DNA of 64,000 nucleotides from Zonotrichia leucophrys gambelii (Eukaryota; Chordata; Aves; Passeriformes; Passerellidae), in contig NC_088171.1 in the NCBI RefSeq assembly GCF_028769735.1, positions 97,343,412 to 97,407,411 on the forward strand. The letters are read 5' to 3'. Position numbers and translations under genes: made by a program. Each line of letters starts with the position of its first letter. Position 1 is the stretch's first letter. Below the pieces are notes generated by a model. The model was not told the DNA's origin, did no database searches, and saw only the letters and a list, made by a program, of their open reading frames with translations. This document shows, one piece after another, positions 1 through 10,292 of this stretch.

Positions 1-59
1 TCTATGAACTGCACAGACAGAAGTTCTCTTGAGTAAAGAATCATGCTGAAGAAGAAAGG

Positions 60-960
60 TAAGCTTTCCCACATGGCAAGACCTTGAAACTGGAGCAGAG
101 GGAGGTGCCCCAGCTCTCCAGAGCAAAGTGCTGGAGTCGTGACTCAGGGGCAGCTCTGAAGCAGCTGAGCAGGCTCCATCTCAGGCTGCAGAGAGTGCCA
201 GAGCCTGGAGCCACTCTCTGAGGACAGCAGGGACAACACCTGTGGGAGATGTGCTCAGGTCCATCTGCCCAGCCTAGTGGAGGAGCTGAGAGATGAAGTA
301 GAAAGACTGAAAAGGATTAGGGACTCTGACGAAGAGAGTGACTGCTGGAGCCACACTCTACCATGCCTTAGAAAAACTCATTTTCCATCTGCTTCACAAG
401 AAGCAATGGATCTTCTACCCTTTCACCATCAGGCAGAAAGAGGGGACCTTGAGAGATGGAGGGGAATGAAACCTGGCATCTGCTCAGGTTACCAGGTGCA
501 TCCCTTTCCAACCCACCTCACATCCACAAGTGAGTTTATGCAGTAGGTGCCAGGCCCTGGAATCTGAGGACTGGGGAAATGAGAATGTGGCTGAATCTCC
601 ATTTGGTGTGGAAGGGTCACCTATGGCAGAACAGCCTACCCCTGCATCACAGCATCCTCAGTTAAGGCAAAAAGAAGGGAGTAGTCATTGTTGACTGCCT
701 TCTGAGGCAAGCAGAGGTCCCAATATGCCAACCAGGTCCAGTCCATGGGGAGATGTGTTGCCTTCCTGGGGTCTGGGTAAGGGACATCACAAGGAAATGT
801 CCCAGCCTGTTATGGCCACTGATTATTATCTGCTACTGCTTTTCCAGGTGGGCAGCATCAGGAAGGCTTCAAACAATCAAGAGGGATCTCAGGGCCTTGG
901 GACTTGGCTGAGGGACCTGGAGCACATGATATGTTGCTCTCTTCTGAACTGCCAATGGCC
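60..960 (+). mobile_element. CR1 LINE, decayed 5' part with ORF1 relics
   Basis: Translation around 241-400 gives a CxxC pair (CGRC), then a charged heptad-like stretch (VEELRDEVERLKRIRD) and a WSHTLPCL motif. This is the layout of the N-terminal part of avian CR1 ORF1. A second open stretch at 725-1084 contains TDYYLLLLFQVG followed by a GLGTWLRDLEH-like stretch. This resembles the later, esterase-like (SGNH-type) part of CR1 ORF1. The two parts lie in different frames and are separated by stops near 546-720, so the protein is broken. Similarity fades after about 960, and no reverse transcriptase follows. Family recognition is firm; both ends are approximate. CR1 ORF1 is thought to be an RNA-binding or accessory protein of the retrotransposition complex. 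Confidence 0.8.
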
Positions 961-1423
961 ATTTCACTTTTTGACACCACATCTTCTGTTTAAGGCCAGT
1001 TTTCAAGAGCCATCAGAAGTTCAAAGAAATGGCTTGTCATGTATACGTGTACAGCACAGGGTTATTCTTCCCTCTATCAAATAAAAGGGAAATTTTTTGT
1101 TTGTGAGAACAAACATTTTTAATACTATACGGATGAAAACTAGTTGAAAAATAAGAACTTTGTTATTTCCCATTTTGTCTTCAACATTTTATATGTTTTA
1201 TCTTTCTTCTATAAACCAGTAAGTGACAAAGAATTCAGTTGGTATAATACAAAATTTCTGTAATGCAGTCATTAACTGTTACATTTTGGGAGCAAAATAC
1301 TGCTAATTCAGCCTGTTCTGATTTCAGGCTATTGATTTAGAAATAAAACTAAATGTATCACATTAGCATGAGAAGCTTTCTAAATATATAGTCAGCTATA
1401 GCTGACAACTAAATCAAGAAAGA
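961..1423. other. Unique AT-rich DNA, no gene
   Basis: This spacer lies between the CR1 relic and the pentanucleotide array. An AATAAA hexamer occurs near 1079, just after the last CR1-like frame, but there is no transcript evidence to give it meaning. No exon, RNA gene or recognisable repeat is seen. Confidence 0.5.
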
Positions 1424-1620
1424 GGGAAGGGAAGGGAAGGGAAGGGAAGGGAAGGGAAGGGAAGGGAAGGGAAGGGAAGGGAAGGGAAGGGAAGGGAAGG
1501 GAAGGGAAGGGAAGGGAAGGGAAGGGAAGGGAAGGGAAGGGAAGGGAAGGGAAGGGAAGGGAAGGGAAGGGAAGGGAAGGGAAGGGAAGGGAAGGGAAGG
1601 GAAGGGAAGGGAAGGGAAGG
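1424..1620 (+). repeat. (GGGAA)n microsatellite, about 39 copies
   Basis: This is an essentially uninterrupted run of GGGAA units, 197 bp long. The plus strand is pure purine and places GGG runs every 5 bases with AA linkers, which fits the usual G-quadruplex rule. The minus strand is pure pyrimidine. A minus-strand open frame at 1392-1682 reads SLPFP repeated and is only the translation of the array. Arrays this pure are usually length-polymorphic, and assembled length may be unreliable. Confidence 0.97.
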
Positions 1621-4271
1621 CCTATACTATTCAGCCAAATCTGGTGGATCAGGGACATGTGAACAGACCTGTCACATATCACTCAACACCTTAGGAATCC
1701 AGGATAGGCATTTCTAATGAGTTTTTTATGACTCCATAACTGAGTTTTCTATGGTCCATAACTTCTCTGAACAGCCTCCTTTTCCGTACTCCATTATTCC
1801 TGTCCCTCACATCCATCTGGAACCTCCCTTGCTGGAATTTAGATGTCTTATTTCTTGTCCGTTGACTACTGAAAGGAGTAGTCTTTTCAGCAATGTTTTA
1901 TGCAGGAGAAGATTGTTGCATCTCCATTAGATTATTTTTCAGCCCAAATATCACAAGTTCATTGAAAAGCCTGCTTCACAGAGCATGCTCAGAGCTCTAT
2001 AGCATATAACCATGACTTCCTTCGGTCTCTCTCTCTCAGGCACCACTTTCCTTGAACTGGAATATTGATGTTAGGATGTGGGTAAATCTTCACCATCATC
2101 TTCCTCAGACGTAAAGAATATTTTCCTTTCTCTGTGGCCATATTATTCTTTATGCTTCCAAGGAAGATATATACATACTTGTCCTTTTTTGCATCAACAT
2201 GACATTACTGTTTCATAGAGGTTTGTGATCCTGTATCCAGATTTTTACTGGTAATCCCCATAATACCATGATATCTTTATGCAGCTGTTTTGTGCTCATC
2301 ATAAAGCACGGTCCTTGTCCCTACTCAAGACTGTCTTTTCTTTCTACCAGTCAAGACCACTTGGTATTTTTATTTGATCTCTTTATTTTTGTTTTAGTCC
2401 ATCTTTTCTTGCTGACAGCTTTGAATTTCATAAATAAAATTCAGTACGACAATAAAAATAATTAAATCTAATTGCTAACAGAAAATCATTCTGCTGCTCT
2501 ACATATACTCAATCTGTAGGCATCGATGTTGCTGCCTTTGGAAGAAATTTATTTCAAGATTTTTTTCTATTTTAAGAAAGTACATAATTTAACAGATGGA
2601 ACTTTTCCCCTAAAGCTTTTCTTAATTTCAAAGAGAAAAGTTATTCAGAAATATTAATAACACTTTTTTGTCTCATCTTTTTTCCTCTCCTGTTTCTTTT
2701 TTGTCCTCAGTGCAGCATAAATAATAAAATTCTGGAAACTTCTAGCATTACTTTTGCCATTACTTGTGTGTTCATGCAGCTGTGTTAAATAATAGCAACG
2801 ATTTTGCATAATCTATATTTTTATTGTACTTTTGAATTGTTCAATGTCATATCTACTTTGTGTCCAGCTACCCTTTCTCTCACACCGAAGCAGGTAAAAA
2901 TGCCAAGTGGGAATAATGAGATATCTTTCTTGGTACCACTGAAATTTCCTGCAGTTGTAGATTTTTATAAATCCTGTCTCAATAATGGCTAAAGCTTCAT
3001 AAAGAGAATCAGGAAATGTATTCTTGCACCACAGAGCTATGTCTCTTACTAAAACATGACATAGTTGTGATAGAACATTAACTTGTCACTGACCTTGGAA
3101 CTCACAGACTAGTTGACAAAATGAACAAGCAGAAAAGCAAGGAGCAGATTTCCCATAAGATCCATTGCGCAGACTACCACTTTCAGTATCCCTGGTGAAT
3201 CAAAATATGAATGAATGTGGCTTCCCCTGGATTGTTTTCTACTGCAATGTGCTAAAACTGACATTAGCACTAAATTTTTGGTTCATTCAAACTGATCCTA
3301 TTTTACAAAGAAAAAACCTAAAATCTTGCCTGAGAAATTATGGCAGATGATGCATCTGTAAACTTATTAAGAAACAAGCTATTATCTTAAAAGGTTTATT
3401 TTACTTTATAATATGGATAAACATATAATTACTTCAGAATTCAGCAGCAGGCAATCAGATGTTATCTTCAGATTAATGAGTAATTATCCACTTAAAGTGG
3501 TTAAATACTTCAAAACTCTAATGCCCAGGTAATTGCACCCTTTATATTATGACAACACTGTATTTTTGCTGGTAAATGCAGAGCCGCAGATTAACTATTG
3601 AGAGAAGTGTGTGACACGGCTAAAGGAGTATTAGCACCTTCTGATGCAGTAGATGTGATTCATGTCCTGAGACAGCAGCAGCTGCTTATCTTTACAAAGC
3701 AGCTGCTGTCACTGACATGGCTCTTGTCAAGCCATCCTCTATCAAACACATATGTGTGTGTAAATGAATGCACACACACAAACTTATAGATGCACATGCT
3801 CTCACACACACTCAAAGGGAACAAGAGTTTGCCTATTTCTTGCCAAATGATGTGAAAAATCGTCCCTTGAAAACACTCTGTGATATGTTACTTTTAGTTC
3901 CAGATAATCAGGTGCCAAATATTGCTGTATAAGACTAATAAGTGATATTTGTTTGATCTTGTCTCTACTGAGCAGTATTTTTGGCAGTTTTCTAACAGGC
4001 TAAGATACTGCACTACACATATGTGATACTTCTCCCAGTTTGTCTTGAAACTTTAATCCTCTTATTTTGGTTTAGGCTTTGATTTGTCTTTGAATCACTT
4101 TTTGTTTGCTTAATTGCTAGGGGATTTAAGCAGCTGGTATTCTACTACACCATAAAATCATCGAATGGTTTCCTTTGCATGCCCTTGCAAGAAGTTGCAT
4201 TCAGGTCTACCCTCTAAAGAACTGAAATGTTGCAATGACATCTCACTGAAGCCTTCTGCAGACCTGTGATC
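1621..4271. other. Unique AT-rich DNA, no gene
   Basis: No coding frame beyond about 65 codons and no recognisable transposon. The block holds an imperfect hairpin at 3661-3719 (listed separately) and a loose GT/CA-rich patch at 3745-3812. The DNA around the hairpin, 3540-3730, is less AT-rich than its surroundings and could be a conserved non-coding element. That needs a cross-species alignment. Confidence 0.5.
3661..3719 (+). other. Imperfect hairpin, pre-miRNA-like shape
   Basis: Outer arms CATGTC (3661-3666) and GACATG (3714-3719) pair. Inside a small CTGA/ACT internal loop, GACAGCAGCAGCTGCTT (3671-3687) pairs with AAGCAGCTGCTGTC (3697-3710). That gives 14 base pairs with a single 3-nt bulge, around a 9-nt loop (3688-3696). 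In total 20 pairs form in 59 nt. The structure is shorter than most miRNA precursors and I do not recognise a known mature miRNA. A transcribed hairpin, a cruciform, or a chance outcome of CAG/CTG-rich sequence are all possible. The same pairing exists on both strands. Confidence 0.55.
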
Positions 4272-4490
4272 ATCTTACCACTGCTCTTCTAGAATCATTC
4301 CAACGTGTCCAGGTCTTTCTTGGCTGAGGACCTCAGAGCTGGAGCAGTACTCCAAAAGAGGACTCATAAGAGCAGAGTAGGGGAGCAGAATCACCTCCTC
4401 AATCTGCTGATCACACTGCTTTTGATGCAGCCTAGGATACAATTGTCTTTCTGGGCTGTGCCCAGAAATTTCTTTTCCCACTAGGCCAGG
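4272..4490 (-). mobile_element. CR1 LINE fragment, C-terminal RT / 3' region
   Basis: Read on the minus strand, the segment has the CR1 word order: a GCATCAAAAGCAG-like box, then GAGGTGATTCTGC, then GAGTACTGCTCCAGCTCTG, then AAAGACCTGGACACGTT. These encode the end of the CR1 ORF2 protein (endonuclease plus reverse transcriptase). The fragment lacks both the 3' tail and the catalytic RT core. It is diverged, and its edges are uncertain by some tens of bases. Confidence 0.75.
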
Positions 4491-4880
4491 TACAAAAAAA
4501 CACCTTTGGAAAACTGGCATGTTTTATTGACTGTGTCTGTGGTGAATCAAAGGCTGATCTCAATCAGTCACAGACCAGGGTATTCTGGCAGTGTGATGCC
4601 CTCAGTAGAGGTTAATGCCTGGGGTCTGTACATGCACCCATCCCTGGCGTGCTGCCTCACAATGCTCCCTCAGGATGGTGTACAAGCTCAGAGCAGCTGC
4701 CATCTCTGGGGACCTGCCTGGTGCTGAGAGCAGGATGTTCATGGTGTTCCATGATGCAGGGGCACCAGAGCACCCTGCGTGCTAGAGCCCTATGGTCCCC
4801 TCTCATTTTATTTGAGATCAAGGCACTGATACTTTCAAGACAAGGAAATTAGTAACCAGTTCCAATGCTTTTTCGTCACA
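4491..4880. other. Unassigned, GC-richer spacer between CR1 fragments
   Basis: About 390 bp that is richer in GC than the surrounding unique DNA. I cannot match it to CR1. Its composition and position inside a retroelement cluster suggest an older or unrecognised transposon fragment. Short overlapping open frames (4506-4727 and 4649-4852) show no motif. Confidence 0.35.
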
Positions 4881-5795
4881 GAGCCACAGAATCACAGAAT
4901 AAACTGAGCTGGAAGGGATTCTCAAGGATCATCAAGTCCAGCTCCTAGCCTTGCAAAGGACTACCCCCAGGAGTCACACCACATGCCTGAGAGCATTGTC
5001 CAAACACTTCTCGAACTCTGCCAGACTTGGTGCTGTGATCACTTCCTTGGGAACAAGGGAGCCTCTTCCAGCACCCAGCCACCATCAGGGTGAAGAACCT
5101 CTTTCCTAATATCCAACCTAAACTTTCCCTTTAAAAACTTCAGGCCATTCCCTTGGGTCCTTTCACTGGTCACCACAGAGATCAGTGCCTGCCCCTCCTG
5201 CTCCCCTCACAAAGAAGCTGTAGACTGCAGTGAGGTCTTTCCTCAGACTCCTCTTCTCCAGGCTGTACAAATCAAGCGACCTCAGCCACTCCTCATCCAT
5301 CTTCCCCTCAAAGCCCTTCAGCATATTTGTTGCTCTCCGTTGGACACTCTCTAATAGCTTAATGTCTTATATTGCGGCACCCAAAACTGCCCTCAGCACC
5401 TGAGGTGAGGCTGCCCCAGTGCAGAGCAGAGTGGGACATTCCCCTCCCTTTCCCGGCTGGTGATGCTGTGTCTGATGCCCCCCAGGACAGGCTTGGCCCT
5501 CCTGGCTGCCAGGGCACTGCTGACTCAGATTCAATGTGCCATTGACCAGAACCCCCAGGTCCCTTTCCACAGTGCTGCTCTCCAGCCTCTTGTTCTTCAG
5601 TCTGTATTTACATCCAGAGTTTCCCCATCCCAAGTGCAGAATTGGGCATTTGCCCTTGTTAAACTTCATACAGGTGGTGATTGCCCAGCTCTCTAATTTG
5701 CTGAGATTTCTCTGGAGGACCTCTCTGCCTTTAAGGGAGTCTACAGCTCCCCTCAGTTTTGTGGCAGGGCGCATGATGGAGATAGTTTTCACCTA
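4881..5795 (-). mobile_element. CR1 LINE, 3' part with intact tail
   Basis: The 3' end lies at the low coordinate: ACAGAATCACAGAAT near 4885-4900 is the complement of the ATTCTGTG-type terminal repeats that end CR1. Upstream on the minus strand follow the 3' UTR and the C-terminal reverse-transcriptase region. A broken frame at 5367-5792 shows MKFNKGKCPILHLG, ERDLGVLV and SQQCPGSQEGQACPGG, matching CR1 ORF2 C-terminal blocks. It is 5'-truncated near 5795, as is usual for target-primed LINE insertions. It encodes no working protein. Confidence 0.93.
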
Positions 5796-5935
5796 GCTCT
5801 TTGTTTGCATTCTATTGTTCTTCTTTGTAGATGAATAGCAAAAATTTTAATTTCTATTTAAATATCTCAGTATCAATATCTGGCTGAGAAGCAGTACATA
5901 GATATCTGCTCAAATCAGAAATATGCATTTCCTCT

Positions 5936-7141
5936 TCACCAAAGGGAAATCATTCTTGACCAATCTAATAGCCTTCTATGATGCAATGGCAGGATGGGTT
6001 GAGCAGGGGACAGCAGTGGATGTTGCCTACCTTGGCTTTTGACACTGTACATGACATCCTCATAGGTAAGCTCAGAAAATGTGGGTTGAATGAACAGTGA
6101 ATCAAGACCTGGCTGCCTGGCAGAGCTCAGAGGTCATGATCAGAGAAGTACAACCCCAGCTGGAGTCCTGCAGTCCGTGACATGGCCCAGGGGTCAATTT
6201 CTGGGAGTGGCCTAATTCAGCTTGTGTATCAATGTCCTAGACGAATGGAGAGAATGTACCCCCAGCATGATGATGATTATGATGATACAAAACTGGGGGA
6301 GTGGCTGATACAGCTGGAGGCTCTGCTGCCATTAAGTGGGACCTTGACAGGCTGGAGAGCTGGGTGGAGAGAAACCAAATGAGGTTCAACAAGGGCAAGT
6401 GCAGGGTCCTGTGCCTGGGCAGGAATAACCCCAAGTACCAGGGCAGGCTGGGGCTGACCTGCTGGAGAGCAGCTCTGCAGAGAAGGACCTGGGAGTCCTG
6501 CTGGGTGACGAGCTGGCCATGAGCCAGCAGTGCCCTTGTGGCCAGGAGGGCCAATGGGACCCTGGGGTGCTTTGGGAAGAGTGTGGCCAGCAGGCTGAGG
6601 GAGCTGATCCTCCCACCCTGCTCAGGCCTAGCCACGCCACATCTGGAGTGCTGTGTCCAGTTCTGGGATCCTCAATACAAGAAAAACAAGGAGCTACTGG
6701 AGAGGGTCACTAATGTTATGAGGGGTCTAGAGTATCTCTTATAAGAAGAGACTGTGGAGACAGGGCCTGTTTGGTCTGAAAATCACAAGTCTGAGAGGGG
6801 TTTGCATTTATGCATATAAATATCACAGAGGTGGGTGCCAAGAAGATGGTGCCAGAGTCTTTTCAGTGGTGCTCAGTGACAGGATAAGAAGCAAAGGGCC
6901 ATAAACTAAAACACAAGAAGTTACACCTCAGCATGAGGAAGAACTTCTTCACACTGACTGTGGCAGAGCTGGGCTGGTTGGGGCTGCCCTGGGAGATTGT
7001 GGAGTCTCCCCTCTGAGACATTCAAAACCCACCTGGACACGTTCCTGTGTAATGTGCTCCAGGTGACCCTGCCTTGCCTGGGGGCTTGCACTAGATGATC
7101 CCAGAGGTCCCTTCCAAGATTAACAATTCTGTGACTGTGAT
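5936..7141 (+). mobile_element. CR1 LINE, longest RT-bearing copy, 3' end intact
   Basis: It begins with a CAAAGGGAAATCATTCTTGA-like block that precedes the TFDT-type reverse-transcriptase motif region (near 6030-6055). It continues through the QGSISG-like block (6189-6206) and an RFNKGKCRVLCLG block near 6382. The C-terminal GAxRANGTLG-like block at 6540 follows, and the copy ends in ATTCTGTGACTGTGATT at 7118-7135. The catalytic region is shortened, and frames break at 6382, 6522 and 6744, so the copy is dead. About 140 bp separates its 5' end from the 5' end of the oppositely oriented copy at 4881-5795. Confidence 0.92.
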
Positions 7142-8805
7142 TTTTTCCAAGTCTTTTATCAGTTCAAGAGACATTTATTTCCCCAGACACCTGTTCATTT
7201 CTATTAGAAGAACCAGAATTACAGAAGATGCTTTATGGATCCAAGTGACATAGCAAATCTGTTTAACTAAGATTTTTCTTTATGGCCATAATATTGTTTA
7301 TTGCACCCCTCAAAGCTCTTGCTAGAAATATTTGTTCCTATTAATGTCTCAATTTATTCAGTAGAAATATGATATTGAGATTAAAGAAAATCTGATGAGT
7401 TTTTCTTTCCATTAAAAGCAAACTTTTCCATTGACTTAGTCTTATTTTCTGCATCTGAGTTGAAAAATAAAAGTTTTTTGATATCTCTTGTCCTAAATTC
7501 TCTGACTTCCCTCACTTTTTTTTTTTTTTCAGACAGATAATTTCCACAGTTGGAAAAAACCAGTTTTTTCTCCCTCCTGACAATTTTTTCCTGCATTCTT
7601 TACTCAGCTCCCTGTAAGCAAGACATTCTTCAATGGCCAAAGCTTTCCACTTATTAAAATTTTTTCTTTCTGTCTCTCCCTTATCTATGACAGTGAAATT
7701 GCTGATGGTTCTTCAAACTGATGTGTACACAGAACTTAATTTCAGGGTCTTTCAGATGCTTTGCAGCTTTTCTGGGTGAGCAAAAATAGTTTAAGTCCAG
7801 CTCTGTGGCTCTGCCATCTGTCTACAAGCCACTCCTCAGGCATATGACTGGTTAAAATCTCATTTTAAATTCTTCCTCAGTTCTCTTCATAAATTCTCTA
7901 AGAGGGTTTCAGATACTCTTTTAGATTTCTCTCCTTTGGGAAGATTTTATCAATATTTGGACAGTTTTAGTCTTGTGAAATCTTATCTGTTTTATAAATG
8001 AAGTAGAAGCTTCACAGTACCTTCCACACGAACACTCTCCCTCCAACTAGATGAAAGCAGTCACAAACTTACTTTTCTACAAACAAGGAAAAATAGGTGC
8101 CAGAGGTTTCACATTACTTTTTAATTCTAAATTATCTGCACAAATCACTCAGTAAAGCCGGTCACAAAAGAACACGTAATCCAAAGTCTCCTCAGGAATG
8201 TAAGCAGATGTGGGCTTAAATGAGGACATTGCATATTTCCTCACACTGCAACATGAGAATTTATTGGTATTTCAGCATGAGACATATTGATACTAACATT
8301 TCATCTATTTTTTTTGCTTGCTGTATTTTGAGAATAGGCTTACATGATGAAACTAGTAACCCACCGGAGAATTAATTGCCCTGGAGACTCCTGAATTTTA
8401 TGAACTATCTGCTTTAGAGGGAGTTTAATAATATGAAATTTTAAGAACTAGAGAATACATTTCAAATAAAAAGAGATTTACATTGTATTCTGAATGCTAA
8501 CATTAATATTCCAGGTTTAAAGCACAGGTTTACTTTTAAGTGCTGGTATTATTTCAGATGCTGCATTTGCATAAAAGCTATTGATTTATTGTCTTTGACT
8601 TCTACAGTAATATGAACTGCACTATTAACTCATTTAATATGTTTCATAAAATCATATCTAACAATTCAATATATTTATCAATTCCACTGGTGAATGTACA
8701 CTAACAACTATGACATAAAGGCTTAGTTCCAGAGATGCAATTATGAATGCATTTCAGCTTCTGCAGCAGCCTTCAGAAACCACTGCTTTACACTTAGCTG
8801 TGAGA

Positions 8806-8848
<43 letters not shown>

Positions 8849-9411
8849 ATATTACACACAGTGGTGACCTATTTGTATAGGTCTTGGGCTAGAATTTATT
8901 ACTCCATATAAGAGCTTTTGAGACTTTAATAGGGTTTCAGGGAGATTAGCATTGCATCTATTTATTTAAATTTTTCATTAATTGAAAAATCTAATTTAAT
9001 GAAAAAAAGTTATGACAGAACCAGATATTATGTAGGACTGGTGATGATGATGAGTTTCTCCAAATTCTACAGATAGTAAAAGTATTAACTAATGCATTTA
9101 TTTATTTTTGGCTTACAGAAAAAAACCCACATGGTCTGCTTTGTCTTTAACTATTTATGGTCTTTCAGTTATCATTACTTTGCAGCTATTCTGAAGTGAT
9201 CTGTCTGAAGAGCTTAATTGGGAATTTTTAGAAGCTCCCTACTTATCATGATACTGGTTCTGCATTTATGGTATCTTTATTCCTCCCTACTGCTGCCACT
9301 GTTGTGAACTTATTGCTGAAATAGTTATTAAGTAAAAACATGAGGAACCTACTATTCTCTCATCATCGTTAATAGGGGCTATAAAATTCAGTATTCCCTG
9401 GCCTATTGTGT
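7142..9411. other. Unique AT-rich DNA, no gene
   Basis: Contains a poly-T run at about 7517-7531 and the TA/TG microsatellite at 8805-8860. No frame longer than 71 codons and no recognisable transposon. Confidence 0.5.
8805..8860. repeat. (TA)n(TG)n compound microsatellite
   Basis: An interrupted run of TA units is followed directly by TG units (GTGTGTGTGTGTGTAT), then ATTACACACA. The TG run and the ACACACA just downstream are complementary over a few bases. Confidence 0.9.
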
Positions 9412-10292
9412 ACTAGGACTGGCTTGGTAGATGAGGTGACAGCATTGGATATTTTCTACCTTTACCTCAGGAAGGTTTTTGACAACGCTACCCATCGGAT
9501 TGTCACAGAAAAGCTGGTAAAGCATGGGCTGGAGAAGCAGTGGGCTGAAAAATTTTCAGCTGTGAAGTGGGCTGAAAAAATGGCTAAACAGATGTTCTGA
9601 GCCCATGGTAATCAGTGGCATGAAGTCTTGATTAAAGCCAATGGTGTGTTCCAGGGGTCAGTACTGGCTCCAGTCCTGTTCGTTAATGATCTGGATGATG
9701 GGTCAGAAGGTACCCTCTGAAAAATTGCTGATGCCACAAAACTGGTGGGAGCCCCTGACACACCAGAGGTCTGTGCTGCCCTCCAGAATGTCATCAATAG
9801 GCTAAGGAAATGGGCTGACTGGAACCTTGTGCAGCTCAACAAGGGGGAGTAAAAAGCTGGGGAAGAATGACCCCAGGCACTGGTACATGCAGGAGATTGT
9901 CTGGAAAGCAGCTTTCCAGAAAAGGATACTGGAATTCTTGGTGCTCAGGAGGAGCATGAGTCTGCAATATGTATGCCTGTGATAAAAAGAGGCTAATGGT
10001 ATTCTGGGATGCATTAACAAGTGTGTTGCCAGCAGGCCGAGGTAAGTGATCCTTCCCCTGTGCTCAGGAGTGGTGAACCACAGCTGAAGTGATGTTTGCA
10101 AGGTGTGTAAACAGCTGAAGGGAGGGTACAAAGAAGACAGAGCCAGGTTCTGTTCAGGGGTGTCCAGCACAGGACCAGAGGCAATACTGAAGCAGGTTGT
10201 GTCTATAGGTGACCCTGCTTGAACAGAGGTTTGAACTGGAGGGCCTCCAGATCTCCCTTCCAGCATCAAACAGTCCATGATGGTTCTGCCAT
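9412..10292 (+). mobile_element. CR1 LINE, RT fragment to 3' region, diverged
   Basis: The open stretch at 9406-9600 reads GLVDEVTALDIFYLYLRKVFDNATH, a decayed form of the CR1 reverse-transcriptase block that normally reads DFSKAFDT-like. It is followed by VFQGSVLAPVLFVNDLDD-type codons near 9648-9700, the FADDTKL-equivalent (ADATKL, about 9728), and the C-terminal GANGILG-like block near 9990. Similarity ends near 10290 in a worn CR1 tail. Several frameshifts and internal deletions are present. It belongs to a different, older-looking subfamily from the copy at 5936-7141. Confidence 0.88.

Noticed and set aside
1392..1682. Minus-strand 96-codon frame, SLPFP repeats
   Set aside because: It is only the translation of the (GGGAA)n array, with no independent start, domain or flanking coding sequence.
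3745..3812. GT/CA-rich patch as a microsatellite
   Set aside because: Runs are only 4-5 units and broken by unrelated bases, so it is not a clear tandem array.
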